From NCBI GenBank assembly GCA_035293945.1, contig DATGLV010000045.1:1-64000 (forward strand): DNA of 64,000 nt. Direction: 5' to 3'. Source of the stretch: VAZQ01 sp035293945 (GTDB lineage Bacteria > Pseudomonadota > Alphaproteobacteria > Rhizobiales > Xanthobacteraceae). The first letter of the stretch is position 1, and each line of letters opens with the position of its first letter. A program made the position numbers and the translations under genes. Below are positions 35,395-45,400 of the stretch, in pieces. The notes beneath the pieces were generated by a model, which saw nothing but the letters and a program-made list of their open reading frames with translations, did not search any database and was not told the origin of the DNA.

Positions 35395-37719
35395 TCAGGC
35401 CCGGCTGAGCGCAGCTTTCACCCGCGCGGGCGTGAACGGAAGCCGCCGCAGCCGCACGCCGGTGGCGTCGAAGATCGCGTTGCCGATCGCGGCCGGCAGG
35501 GTGCCGACCGCCATCTCGGCGGCGCCGGAGGACGGCTCCTCGGGACGATCGATGAGCACGATCTCGATCGATTTCGGCACACTATCCATCTTGATCACCG
35601 GATAGGTGAGCCAGTCGACGCTTTGCACCATGTTCTGGTCGAACTGCACTTCTTCCCACAGAGTGCGACTGGTGCCGTACACGAGCTGCCGGTCGACCAC
35701 ATGGCGGATGGTCTCCGGGTTGACGATCAGCCCGCAATCATGCGCGCAGACGATGCGGGTGACCTCGACGGCGCCGGTTGCGCGGTCGACCCTGACCTCT
35801 GCGATCGTCGCCACAAAGGTGCCGGCCAATTGCCGATAGGCGAAGCCGCGGCCGGTCGCGACCGCCGCACCCGCCTGATCGTTGCGCGGCGAGGGTCGCG
35901 TGTCCCAGCCGTATTGCTTGGCGGCGGCGGCAAACAATTCGTGCTCGCGCTTGTTCTTGAGATGGCGAAGCCGGAATTCGATCGGGTCCTGCTTGGTCGC
36001 GACCGCGACCTCGTCGAGGACCGATTCGCTGCCGAACAGGATCGGCAGGCCGAACGGATCGCGGATGTGCGTCGAGCGCAGTGGCGACGCACGGTCCATC
36101 AACGGCGCGATAACCTCCCAGCCCCAGCGGGCGTTTTCGAACGTGTAGCCATTGCCGGGAATCCCGAAAACGGGACGGAAGTTGAGCGGCAAGCCGAGCG
36201 CCATGCCGGCGAGCGTGTCGGCGGGGTGCTGCTCGCGCGTGTTGCAGTCCTCCATCGAGAACGCTTTGCTGATGTTCTCGTAGGCGATCACCTTGCCTGA
36301 TGCATCAAGCCCGACGCGCGAGCGGTTGATGGTGGCGGTGCCCTTCGGGTCCCAGGCGAGCCCCTCGTGGCGCATGTGCTGCACCCTGACCGGTCGGCCG
36401 AGATGTTGCGACAACAGCGCGGCTTCGGCCGTCGCGTCGCCCTGGCCATCGCGGGCATAGCCGCCGGTGCCGAACATCCAGATCGCGCGCACCTTCGCGG
36501 GCGGCAAATCGAGCAGCTCGGCGATGCCGGCGGCACAATCGTGCGGCTTCTGCGTGCTGGTCCACACAGTCGCGTGGTCGTCATGCACGTCGGCGACCGC
36601 GCAGGCCGGCCCCATGCTGGCGTGCGATTGCGTTGGAAACTCGTACTCGCCTGCGAAAACGCGCACAGCTTGCTTGAATCCGTCCTCGACCGAACCCTGC
36701 ACCCGCTCGGCCGCAGCGCCCTCGTTGCCCGGATCGGACGAGCGCTTGACGACCGCAGCCTGCCGGATGTGATCAAACAGCTTGTCGTTGCCCGGAAACC
36801 TCGGCTTCGATTCCGACCAGGTGACCTTGAGGGCTTGCGAAGCCTTGACGGCGTTCCATTCCTTCTCGGCGACGACGGCGAGAAAATCCTTGATGCGGAC
36901 CACCTTGGCGCCGGCGATGTCGGCGATCGACTGCTCGTCCACCGTAACCGGCACGGCGCCCGCAATACGCGGCCGAATAATGCGGGCATGCGCCATGTTG
37001 GGCAGGCGCACGTCGCTGCATTGCTGCAGCGTGCCGAACACCTTGCCGGCCATGTCGCGGCGCGGCATCGGCTTGCCGATGACCTTGAACTCGGCCGGCT
37101 GCTTCAGCGACGCCGCCACCTTGACGCCGAGTTGCTGCGCGAAGCCGCGCCAGGCGATCGGTCCATCGAGCTTTTGCCTGCTGACGAGCTCCGCATAAGA
37201 GACGCGCTTGGCCGGCTCGGTGACGGACTGCACGATGCCATCGGTCACGATGAGATTGGCGGAGGACGTATCCAGCATCTTGCCGGCCATCTCGATCAAG
37301 AGGCGGCGCGCCTCTGCCGCGGTCTGCCGCATGATCATGCCGCCTTGGCGCAGGCCATTGCCGGCCGTCGCCCCGCCCATGTCGACGGTAAGCCCCGTAT
37401 CGCCCATGACGACGCGCACGCGTTCCCAGGCGACATCGATCTCCTCCGCCACCATCTGGGCGATGGAAGTCTCGAGGCCCTGTCCGCCGTCTATCTTCCC
37501 GTAGTAGGCGACCACGCTGCCGTTCGGCTCGATCGAAATGTAGGAGGAAAGCTTGTCTGGACGCACCACGGAGCGCCCGAACGGGCTCTTCTCGGCGGCG
37601 GCGAGCTCTGCGGGCGCCGCCAGCGCCACCACCAATGCGCCGGTTGCGGTCAGGAATGCGCGGCGGCTCAGCGCCACCGTATCGGGCCGCGCCTCGCGCG
37701 TGGTCACGTTCGTTGTCAT
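35395..37719 (-). CDS. Molybdenum hydroxylase large subunit (isoquinoline oxidoreductase-like)
   Basis: 774 residues. A twin-arginine-type signal (LSRRAFLTATGALVVAL) sends it to the periplasm already folded. The molybdopterin domains follow: DGGQGLETSIAQMVAEE, WTSTQKPHDCAAGIAELL, SEMN-like loops around FGTGGYARDGQGDATAEAA, and a C-terminal GAAEMAVGTLPAAIGNAI with the catalytic Glu. This is the IorB/aldehyde-oxidase membrane-associated type. It is co-transcribed with the 2Fe-2S subunit 10 nt upstream. It hydroxylates an aromatic ring or oxidises an aldehyde; the substrate is not known. Confidence 0.9.
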   Translation of the reverse strand: MTTNVTTREARPDTVALSRRAFLTATGALVVALAAPAELAAAEKSPFGRSVVRPDKLSSYISIEPNGSVVAYYGKIDGGQGLETSIAQMVAEEIDVAWERVRVVMGDTGLTVDMGGATAGNGLRQGGMIMRQTAAEARRLLIEMAGKMLDTSSANLIVTDGIVQSVTEPAKRVSYAELVSRQKLDGPIAWRGFAQQLGVKVAASLKQPAEFKVIGKPMPRRDMAGKVFGTLQQCSDVRLPNMAHARIIRPRIAGAVPVTVDEQSIADIAGAKVVRIKDFLAVVAEKEWNAVKASQALKVTWSESKPRFPGNDKLFDHIRQAAVVKRSSDPGNEGAAAERVQGSVEDGFKQAVRVFAGEYEFPTQSHASMGPACAVADVHDDHATVWTSTQKPHDCAAGIAELLDLPPAKVRAIWMFGTGGYARDGQGDATAEAALLSQHLGRPVRVQHMRHEGLAWDPKGTATINRSRVGLDASGKVIAYENISKAFSMEDCNTREQHPADTLAGMALGLPLNFRPVFGIPGNGYTFENARWGWEVIAPLMDRASPLRSTHIRDPFGLPILFGSESVLDEVAVATKQDPIEFRLRHLKNKREHELFAAAAKQYGWDTRPSPRNDQAGAAVATGRGFAYRQLAGTFVATIAEVRVDRATGAVEVTRIVCAHDCGLIVNPETIRHVVDRQLVYGTSRTLWEEVQFDQNMVQSVDWLTYPVIKMDSVPKSIEIVLIDRPEEPSSGAAEMAVGTLPAAIGNAIFDATGVRLRRLPFTPARVKAALSRA

Positions 37720-37729
37720 GACCCGCTCC

Positions 37730-38206
37730 TCACGCTTGACCGGATGCGCGCTTCACCGCCTTGACGGCAGCGTTATGCGTGCCGCAGCGGCAGATGAGAT
37801 CCGCAAAGGCTTCCTTGATCTCATGCTCGCTCGGATGCGGATTGCGCGCGAGCAGCTCGGCGCCGGTCATGATCCAGCCGTTGATGCAGTAGCCGCACTG
37901 GTTGACCTGCTCCTCGATCCAGGCGGTCTGCAGGGGGTGCGGGTGCTCCGGCGTGCCGAGCCCGGCAAGCGTGGTGATAGATCGCGCGCCGACCGCGGAA
38001 ACCGGCGTGATGCAGGAGCGCACCGCCTGCCCGTCGATATGCACCGTGCAGGCCCCGCACTGGCCGAGGCCGCAGCCGAAGCGCGGATTATTGAGGGCAA
38101 GCTCATCACGCAAGGCGTAAAGCAGCGGCATCTCCGGATCGTCGATCTCGATTATGCGCGCCTCGCCGTTCACATGGAGGGTGAGCGTGATCATGGGTGC
38201 TGCCAT
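37730..38206 (-). CDS. 2Fe-2S subunit of molybdenum hydroxylase (IorA-like)
   Basis: 158 residues from the ATG at 38206; MITLTL four codons later is also possible. The plant-type cluster is CGLGQCGACTVHIDG with the fourth Cys in RSC. The second cluster is QCGYCINGW and LICRCGTH. Standard small subunit with two 2Fe-2S centres, lacking a signal and presumably exported with the Tat-bearing large subunit. An electron acceptor such as a cytochrome c is usual in these operons, and the haem propeller protein downstream is the only candidate. Confidence 0.92.
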   Translation of the reverse strand: MAAPMITLTLHVNGEARIIEIDDPEMPLLYALRDELALNNPRFGCGLGQCGACTVHIDGQAVRSCITPVSAVGARSITTLAGLGTPEHPHPLQTAWIEEQVNQCGYCINGWIMTGAELLARNPHPSEHEIKEAFADLICRCGTHNAAVKAVKRASGQA

Positions 38207-38310
38207 GGAGCAATCCTTCCCGAACCGTCGCATTATTGCTGTTATGATGCCGCGGACTATATCACGAGCAAGCCGCGGCGGAAATCGCCGTCAATCGGGA
38301 CCGGACCTGC

Positions 38311-39147
38311 ATGCAGGACAAGGTCATCGTCATTACCGGGGCCACGTCCGGGATCGGGCAGATCGCGGCCGGGCGGCTGGCCGCGCAGGGCGCGCGCATC
38401 GTCCTCATCGCTCGCGATCCGGCGCGCGCCGATCGCACTCTGGCGCGGCTTCGCGCTGCCGGCCGACAAGCCGAGCACCGGGCCTACCTCGCCGATCTGT
38501 CGAGCCTCGCTGAGGTGAGGCAGGTCGCCGCCGCGATCGCCGCGGAGGAGCCGCGCATCGACGTGCTCATCAACAATGCCGGCAATATATTCGCGCGCCG
38601 CGGCGAGACCGTGGAAGGCCTCGAGCGGACCTTTGCGCTCAACCACATGGCCTATTTCGTTTTGACGCGCGAGCTCAAGGCGCGGCTTCTCGCCTCGGCA
38701 CCGGCACGAATCGTCAATACGGCCTCGCGCGCGCACCGCGGCAACAGCCTCGATTTCGACGATCTGCAGATGCGCAAGGACTACCGTGCGCTCATCGCCT
38801 ATGGGCGCTCCAAGCTCGCCAACATTTTGTTCACGCGCGAGCTCGCGCGCAGGCTCGCCGGCACCGGCGTGACCGCCAATTGCCTGCACCCGGGATTTGT
38901 TGCGACCGGTCTCGGACAGCGCGGTGCGGGCTTTTTCGGCATCATGGTGCGAGCCTCCATGCTGTTTGCCGGCAAGGCGGAAGACGGCGCAAAGACTGTC
39001 GTTCACCTAGCGGCCGCGCCGGAGCTTGCGACCACAACCGGCGGCTATTTTGCCGATTGTCGCCCGGTGACGCCGAGCCTTGACGCGCAGGACGATGCGG
39101 CGGCCAAGCGCCTGTGGGAAGAGAGCGAACGGCTTGCAGGCCTTTAA
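38311..39147 (+). CDS. Short-chain dehydrogenase (retinol dehydrogenase-like)
   Basis: 278 residues. VIVITGATSGIGQIAA binds NADP, LINNAGN is the NNAG motif, VNTASRAHRG holds the catalytic Ser, and YGRSKLANILF is the Tyr-x3-Lys. The layout resembles the RDH/WWOX-like classical SDRs. Substrate unknown. It diverges from the molybdenum hydroxylase operon with a gap of about 100 nt and starts at the ATG at 38311. Confidence 0.85.
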   Translation: MQDKVIVITGATSGIGQIAAGRLAAQGARIVLIARDPARADRTLARLRAAGRQAEHRAYLADLSSLAEVRQVAAAIAAEEPRIDVLINNAGNIFARRGETVEGLERTFALNHMAYFVLTRELKARLLASAPARIVNTASRAHRGNSLDFDDLQMRKDYRALIAYGRSKLANILFTRELARRLAGTGVTANCLHPGFVATGLGQRGAGFFGIMVRASMLFAGKAEDGAKTVVHLAAAPELATTTGGYFADCRPVTPSLDAQDDAAAKRLWEESERLAGL

Positions 39148-39149
39148 GA

Positions 39150-39305
39150 TTGCAAGTCTGACGACACGGTGGTGATCGAGCGCCTCTAGGCGGATGCCGC
39201 CGACAAAACGTGCTGCATAACGAAATCACCACCATCGATCATGCATTGACGCGTCCCTGGACGGTGACGCGCAGCTATGACCGCACCCGGAAGGCGATCT
39301 GGTTC
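39150..39305 (+). pseudogene. Remnant of a secreted-protein gene related to 55773-56603
   Basis: TVVIERL-stop-ADAADK, then after a frame change LHNEITTIDHALTRPWTVTR, followed by SYDR. This tracks the internal stretch IIKERIHLDSADRNF, LLNDITVIDHALTRPWTVTK of the intact gene at 55773. The stop and the frameshift make it dead, and the rest is gone. Confidence 0.7.
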
Positions 39306-39435
39306 TTTCCACCTGCCGATGCTATTCTCGGTCGCCGCTCAGGGCGTCACCTTGAAACGCCTCCGGCGAATGCAGTTGCCCCAAAGGCAATACCCAGCCC
39401 CCCAGCAAGCCACACCACAGTGAGGGATTGTTCCC

Positions 39436-40338
39436 ATGCAACAAAAGATGGAACGCAAGAAGGCATCAGATTTTCCGCAGGAGCTTCTGGACCTGTTCGA
39501 CCTCTATCAGCACGGCGCGATCAGCCGCCGTGATTTCCTGGACGGCGCGCAGAAATTTGCCGTCGGCGGGGTGACCGCAGCCGCGCTGTTTGAAATGCTC
39601 CGGCCCAACTTTGCGTGGGCGAACGAGGTCGACCCGAAGGACAGCCGGATCAAGACCGAAACCGTGACGGTCGATTCGCCGAAGGGCAACGGCAACATCA
39701 AGGGCTATCTGGTGCGGCCCGCGAGCGCGACCGGCAAGACCCCGGTTATCTTGGTGGTGCACGAGAATCGCGGTCTCAATCCCTATATCGAGGATGTGGC
39801 GCGCCGCCTGGCGCTGCTCAATTTCACCGCTTTTGCGCCCGACGGGCTCACCTCGGTGGGCGGCTATCCGGGCGATGAGGAGAAGGGCGTGCAGCTCTTC
39901 ATGAAGGTGGACCACGACAAGATGTGGCAGGATTTCCTCGCTTCGGCCAAATGGCTGAAGGCCCACGCCGATTCCAGCGGTAAGCTCGGTGTTATCGGAT
40001 TCTGCTTCGGCGGCACGACCACCAATTGGCTGGCGACCCAATTGGGCTCCGACCTGCAGGCCGCGGTTCCATTCTACGGCGCGCAGCCGAGCGCGGAGGA
40101 CACCGCCAAGATCAAGGCGCCGCTTCAGGCGCATTATGGCGAGCTCGATACCCGCATCACTTCGGGATGGCCCGCCTTCGACAAGGAGCTCACCGAAGCG
40201 AAGGTCGTGCACGAGGGCTACATCTACAAGGGCGCGCAGCACGGCTTCCACAACGACACGACACCGCGCTACGACGAAGCCGCCGCCAAGCTCGCCTGGC
40301 AGCGTTCCATGGATTGGTTCAAGAAGTACTTGGCCTGA
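39436..40338 (+). CDS. Exported dienelactone hydrolase family protein
   Basis: 300 residues. An N-terminal region with SRRDFLDGAQKFAVGGVTAA looks like a Tat signal. The alpha/beta-hydrolase part has VVHENRGLNPY (Glu of the family), the nucleophile Cys in GVIGFCFGGTT, an Asp in YGELDTRI, and the His in KGAQHGFHND. DLH-family enzymes hydrolyse lactones or esters. The export signal and the neighbouring Kelch and isochorismatase-fold genes suggest a periplasmic function. Confidence 0.88.
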   Translation: MQQKMERKKASDFPQELLDLFDLYQHGAISRRDFLDGAQKFAVGGVTAAALFEMLRPNFAWANEVDPKDSRIKTETVTVDSPKGNGNIKGYLVRPASATGKTPVILVVHENRGLNPYIEDVARRLALLNFTAFAPDGLTSVGGYPGDEEKGVQLFMKVDHDKMWQDFLASAKWLKAHADSSGKLGVIGFCFGGTTTNWLATQLGSDLQAAVPFYGAQPSAEDTAKIKAPLQAHYGELDTRITSGWPAFDKELTEAKVVHEGYIYKGAQHGFHNDTTPRYDEAAAKLAWQRSMDWFKKYLA

Positions 40339-40454
40339 TCGCTTGCCGGGGCGCGCTGGCGCGCCTCAAGACAGCAAAATCGCAAGCACGATGCGCCGCA
40401 CCGAGCAATCGGGGCGGCGCATGCATGAAATGCGAAACCCAAAGGGAGGAATTG

Positions 40455-41423
40455 ATGTCTGCTCGATCTTGGATGCTTCAGCTCGCAGTCGCAGCTTTAG
40501 GGCTCGGCATATTGACCCCCAACGCGCATGCGCAAAGCACCGGCAGCTGGGTGATGAAAACACCGATGCCGGCCGCGCTCACAGAAGTCGGTGTAGTCTA
40601 CGTGGCCGGCAAGGTGCACGTCATCGGGGGCAGCGTGCTCGGATACACCGGCCCCTATCACGAGGAATACGATCCGGCGACCGACACGTGGCGCCCCCGC
40701 GCGCCGCTGCCGCGTTCGCTCGACCATGTCGGCGTCACGGTGCTCAACAACAAGCTCTATGCGTTCGGCGGCTTCATCGGCGGCGCCGTGCACAAGGACG
40801 GCCAGGATACGGCCTTTGAATACGATCCGGCGTTCGATACGTGGCGCACCCTGGCGCCCATGAAGGGCGGCGGCCGTGGCTCGGTATCTGCTGTCGTGCT
40901 TGACGGCAAGATCCATGTGCTCGCCGGCCGCGACGCCAACCAGACCACGCTCGGCCGCCACGAGGTCTATGATCCGGCGACCAACACCTGGAGCGAGCTC
41001 GCCCCCTTCCCGCATCCGCGTGATCATGCGGCGGCGGCGGTCATCGACGGCAAGATTCATATCGCGGGCGGCCGCACCGGTGCCTCGACCGAGCGAACCG
41101 ATTATCACGACGTCTATGATCCGCAGAGCAACAGCTGGAGCGCGGGGCCGCCGCTGCCGACGCCGCGCAGCGGGCTCGCGTACACGATGTACAAGGGCCT
41201 GTTCATGGTGCTCGGCGGCGAGATGCCGCCGAAGGCCACCAACGCGGAGAACGAAGCCTACGATTCGAAGACCAACAGCTGGGTCAAGCTCGCTCCCATG
41301 CCGGCGGGGCGGCACGCGACAGGCGCTGCGACTGACGGCGAGCACGTATATCTGGCAGGCGGCTCGCTCACGGCCGGCGGCGCCGGCGCTACTAACCAAC
41401 TCATCGTCTTCACGCTGCCTTGA
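40455..41423 (+). CDS. Secreted Kelch-repeat beta-propeller protein
   Basis: 322 residues from the ATG at 40455 (AGGGAGGA upstream). A signal peptide ends near 27 (NAHAQ). Five to six Kelch units follow, such as VHVIGGSVLGYTGPYHEEYD, YAFGGFIGGA, IHVLAGRDANQTT, IHIAGGRTGAS and YLAGGSLTAGG, each with the paired Gly, then Tyr and Trp. Presumably periplasmic, scaffold or sialate-mutarotase-like. The ligand is not predictable. Same strand and close to the hydrolases on both sides. Confidence 0.85.
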   Translation: MSARSWMLQLAVAALGLGILTPNAHAQSTGSWVMKTPMPAALTEVGVVYVAGKVHVIGGSVLGYTGPYHEEYDPATDTWRPRAPLPRSLDHVGVTVLNNKLYAFGGFIGGAVHKDGQDTAFEYDPAFDTWRTLAPMKGGGRGSVSAVVLDGKIHVLAGRDANQTTLGRHEVYDPATNTWSELAPFPHPRDHAAAAVIDGKIHIAGGRTGASTERTDYHDVYDPQSNSWSAGPPLPTPRSGLAYTMYKGLFMVLGGEMPPKATNAENEAYDSKTNSWVKLAPMPAGRHATGAATDGEHVYLAGGSLTAGGAGATNQLIVFTLP

Positions 41424-41588
41424 GCAGGAGACGCCCTACGGGCGCGGCAACAAGCCTCAAGCGGGATGACTTCTTTCCGGTCGTGATCCCGCTGTACATT
41501 TTCATGAGAGTCCGATCTGCGCATTCGCGCGTCCATGTTCCAGTTCGCGCGTTGGCGGCTGCTGCTGTGCAAAATTTCGGAGGACAAG

Positions 41589-42230
41589 ATGAAGGTGCTT
41601 GGCATGAGAGCGATCGGGATTGCGGTTGCCGCATCGGCGCTGGCGGTTGCAGGGCCGGCATCAGCCGCAACAATCATCGACGAGTGGACAAACGTGAAGC
41701 CAGAGCCTGCGCCCGTGCTCAAGCCGGTCACCGTCGATGTGAAGGCGACGGCGCTGCTGGTCATGGACATGGTGAAGGGCTCCTGCAACGAGCAGCGGCG
41801 CCCGCGCTGCGTGGCCTCCGTCGCGCCGATTGCCAAGCTCATGGACGAGGCACGCGCGAAGGGCGTGACCGTCATCAACACGACAGCAGGCTCGGGGCCG
41901 GTCGCCGACGTCCTGCCCGCGGTGGCGCCCAAGCCCGGCGAGACCGTCATCTCCGGGACGGTGGCGGACAAGTTCCTGCACACGGATATTGAGAAGATGC
42001 TCAAGGAAAAGGGCCTCACCACCGTCATCACGGTCGGCACCTCGGCGCAGGGTGCCGTCCTCTACACCGCCAGCGCCGCGGCGCTGCGCGGCATCAAGGT
42101 GATCGCGCCGGTCGACGGCTCCTCATCGGAATCGCTCTACGCCGAGCAAGCGGTGGCTTGGTTGCTCAGCCATGCGCCGGGCGTCGCCCAGAACGTGACG
42201 CTCACGTCGATCGATCAGATCAAGTTCTGA
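41589..42230 (+). CDS. Exported isochorismatase-fold protein lacking the catalytic cysteine
   Basis: 213 residues from the ATG at 41589 (GGAGGA upstream). A signal peptide ends near 27 (GPASAA). The fold is evident: TALLVMDMVKG (Asp60), GTVADKFLHTDIE (Lys128), and TVGTSAQGAVLYTASAA, where hydrolytic members have Cys but this protein has Ala156. The two other triad residues are kept. It is therefore either a binding protein or uses a different mechanism. It follows the Kelch gene after 165 nt and may belong to the same transcript. Confidence 0.8.
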   Translation: MKVLGMRAIGIAVAASALAVAGPASAATIIDEWTNVKPEPAPVLKPVTVDVKATALLVMDMVKGSCNEQRRPRCVASVAPIAKLMDEARAKGVTVINTTAGSGPVADVLPAVAPKPGETVISGTVADKFLHTDIEKMLKEKGLTTVITVGTSAQGAVLYTASAAALRGIKVIAPVDGSSSESLYAEQAVAWLLSHAPGVAQNVTLTSIDQIKF

Positions 42231-42412
42231 GTGCTGACCAATCGTGGCGCTAGGCTCGATCGAAGGTTAACCAACAGTGATGTAGGCTGTCCCGCCGCTG
42301 ATTCGGCAGGCGGCGCGTTGGTCGTGCTCCGCTTGCCAGGCAACGCATACTCCACTAGAACAAACAAGGAACAGCCTGAAGGCATTGTTTCGATCAGGCC
42401 GCGGGGGCACGA

Positions 42413-45400
42413 TTGGCGAGCAAGACTTTTGCAGCCGCAATCTCAGCGTTTGGCGCGAGCACCAAGTCCAAATTGGCAAGCGTCGCTATCAGCGGCGCAC
42501 CTGAAGATCAGCTGCGCGGCCCTCTCGAAGCGCTTCTGCGCGACTTGGCAGAGCTAAGCGGTTTGCCGGCGGGCTCGATCAACATCGTCGGCGAGACCAC
42601 GCTCTCAGACTTGAATATCCGTCCTGATTTTGCCGTCGGCGTGTCAAACGCGCTTGTTGGCTTCATCGAGATCAAGGCGCCCGGCAAAGGAGCCGATCCC
42701 CGTCAGTTCGATGACCCGCACGACAAGGAGCAGTGGGCCAAGCTCAAGTCGCTTCCCAACTTGATGTATTCCGACGGGAACGCCTTCAGCCTGTGGCGTG
42801 ACGGTAAGCTCCAAGGCGGGATCGTTCGCCTCGACGGCAATGTGGAGTCTTCGGGATCGAAGCTTTCCGCACCGGAAACTCTCCTCCCGCTCGTCAGTGA
42901 TTTCCTCCATTGGGCCCCGATCCCGCCGAAAACCGCCAAGCAGCTTGCCGAGGTCAGCGCGCGCCTCTGCCGCCTGCTGCGGGACGAGGTGGTCGAGCAG
43001 ATGGCGCGCGGGAGCCCGGGGCTCACGGGGCTTGCCGAGGATTGGCGGAAGCTTCTCTTCCCGCAAGCCGACGATACGCAGTTCGCTGACGGCTACGCGC
43101 AGGCAGTGACGTTCGGGCTCTTGGTTGCGCGCGCGAGGGACATCTCGCTATCGGGCGGAACCGAATTGGCTGCGCAGGAGCTGCGCAAATCGAATTCGCT
43201 GATCGGGACTGCGCTCAGGCTGCTGACTGAGGATTCTTCCAACCAGGCCGCGCTGAAGACCTCATTGGGCACCCTAACACGCGTTCTTGATGCGGTGAAC
43301 TGGCACGCGATCAGCAAAGACAAGCCGGAGGCCTGGCTCTATTTCTACGAAGATTTCCTCGAGGTTTACGATAACACGCTGCGCAAGCGGACCGGCTCCT
43401 ACTACACACCGCCCGAGGTGGTCGCGGCGATGGTCAAGCTTGTCGACGAAGCCCTGCGTGGCCCACTGTTCGAGCGGGCCGCCGGCTTTGCCGCACCCGA
43501 TGTCATCGTGGCCGATCCCGCGGTCGGCACAGGCACGTTCTTGTTGGGAATCCTTCGCCGCATCGCCGAGACCGTCAAGGACGATCAGGGCCCTGGTGCC
43601 GTGCGCGGAGCGATCGAGGCGGCGGCCAAGCGGATCATCGGGTTCGAAATCCAGTTCGGCCCGTTCGCGGTCGCGCAGCTTCGCTTGATTGCTGAGCTGC
43701 AGTCGCTCATGGGCTCGCCGCCGGTGCCCGAGCTTCGCCTGTTCATCACGGATACTCTTGGCAACCCGTTTGTCGAAGAGGAAACCCTTGGACAGATCTA
43801 TGAGCCTGTCGCCAAATCGCGCCGCGATGCGAACCGGGTCAAGAAGGCGGAGAGGATAACCGTAGTTCTCGGAAACCCTCCGTACAAAAATCAGGCGGGC
43901 GGCTTGGGCGGTTGGGTGGAGAGGGGCAGTCCCGGTCGCCCGGCTCCTATGCATCGCTGGGCGCCCGAAGCCGGATGGGGCGTAGGCGCACACGCGCACC
44001 ACCTTAAGAATCTTTATATCTACTTTTGGCGTTGGGCGACCCTGAAAGTTTTTGGGAGCGGCTGGCACGAGGCCACGGGCGAGACTGAAGAGGATCGCTA
44101 CGGGATCGTGTGCTTCATCACCGCTGCCGGGTTTCTCAATGGGCCCGGCTTCCAGAAGATGCGCGACGACTTGCGACGCGATTGCAGCGAGATTTGGGTG
44201 ATTGACTGCTCGCCGGAGGGGCATCAGCCAGACGTGCCGACCCGTATTTTTCAGGGCGTCCAACACCAAGTGTGCATCGTCCTCGCCGCGCGCGCCCCAA
44301 ATAAGCGCCGTGATGTACCGGGCCGATTGCGGTTCATCTCGCTACCGAAGGGTAGGCGCGAGGAGAAGTTTGTGGCGTTGTCCAAGCTTTCGCTCGCCAG
44401 CCCAGATTGGAAGGAAGGCGCAGCCGATTGGCGCGACCCATTCTTGCCCGAAGAAAGCGGCTCGTGGGCGACCTTCCCGGCGCTTTCAGATTTTTTTGAA
44501 TGGTCGAGCCCCGGCGTTAAGACGCATCGGACTTGGGTCATTGCTCCGGACGCTCAGACGCTCCGGCAACGGTGGGAGGTGCTTCGAAGGGAGAACAACC
44601 AGGAAAAAAAGGAGAATCTCTTTCATCCTGACCGGGATCGCTATCTCAGCAAGGTTGTCAAAGTTGATTTAGGCCCATTTCGCGTCCGATCGATAACTTT
44701 GCAGCAGGACCAGGGCCCAGTGGTCGCCCCAACCCGGTATGCATTTCGCTCGTTTGATCGCGAGTGGATAATTCCGGATCACCGACTACTGAGCATGGCC
44801 CGCCCGGATTTGTGGGCTGTACTGTCCGATCGGCAGGTGTTTCTGACTGCGCCTGAAGATGTTACCCCGTCGGCTGGCCCGCCGCTGACCATTGCTGGGC
44901 TCATTCCGGACCAGCACCATTACCACGGCCGAGGAGGGCGCGTGTGCTCGTTGTGGCGCAATAGCGCAGCTACTCAAACAAATATTAAAGCAGGACTGCT
45001 TGCTCATCTTGCAAAGATTTACGGTAAAGTAGTGAAACCCGAGGATGTATTCGCATACATCGTTGCCGTGCTTGCGCATCCAGCCTTCACGCAGCGCTTT
45101 AAGTCCGATCTTGCTCGTCCTGGACTGCATGTGCCTCTGACAGCGGATGCAAGCCTCTTTGACGAGGCCGTTGCGCTCGGTTCCGAAATCATCTGGCTAC
45201 ATTGCTACGGCGAACGCTTCGTCGATCCGTCGGCGGGCCAGCCGAAGCAACCACCGCGGCTTCCCAAAGATTCGGCGCCGCGCATTTCGGCCGATGGCGC
45301 GATCCCAACCGCGCCAGAGCCGCTGCCTCAGGCGATGGAATACGATGCTGGGAATCGCCGGCTGATCGTCGGCAAGGGCTATGTGGAAAACGTCACGCCG

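Noticed and set aside
39210..39533. 107-codon plus ORF starting MLHNEIT as a real gene
   Set aside because: Only the first 22 codons match a family; the rest runs into the hydrolase leader out of frame. Annotated as a pseudogene remnant.
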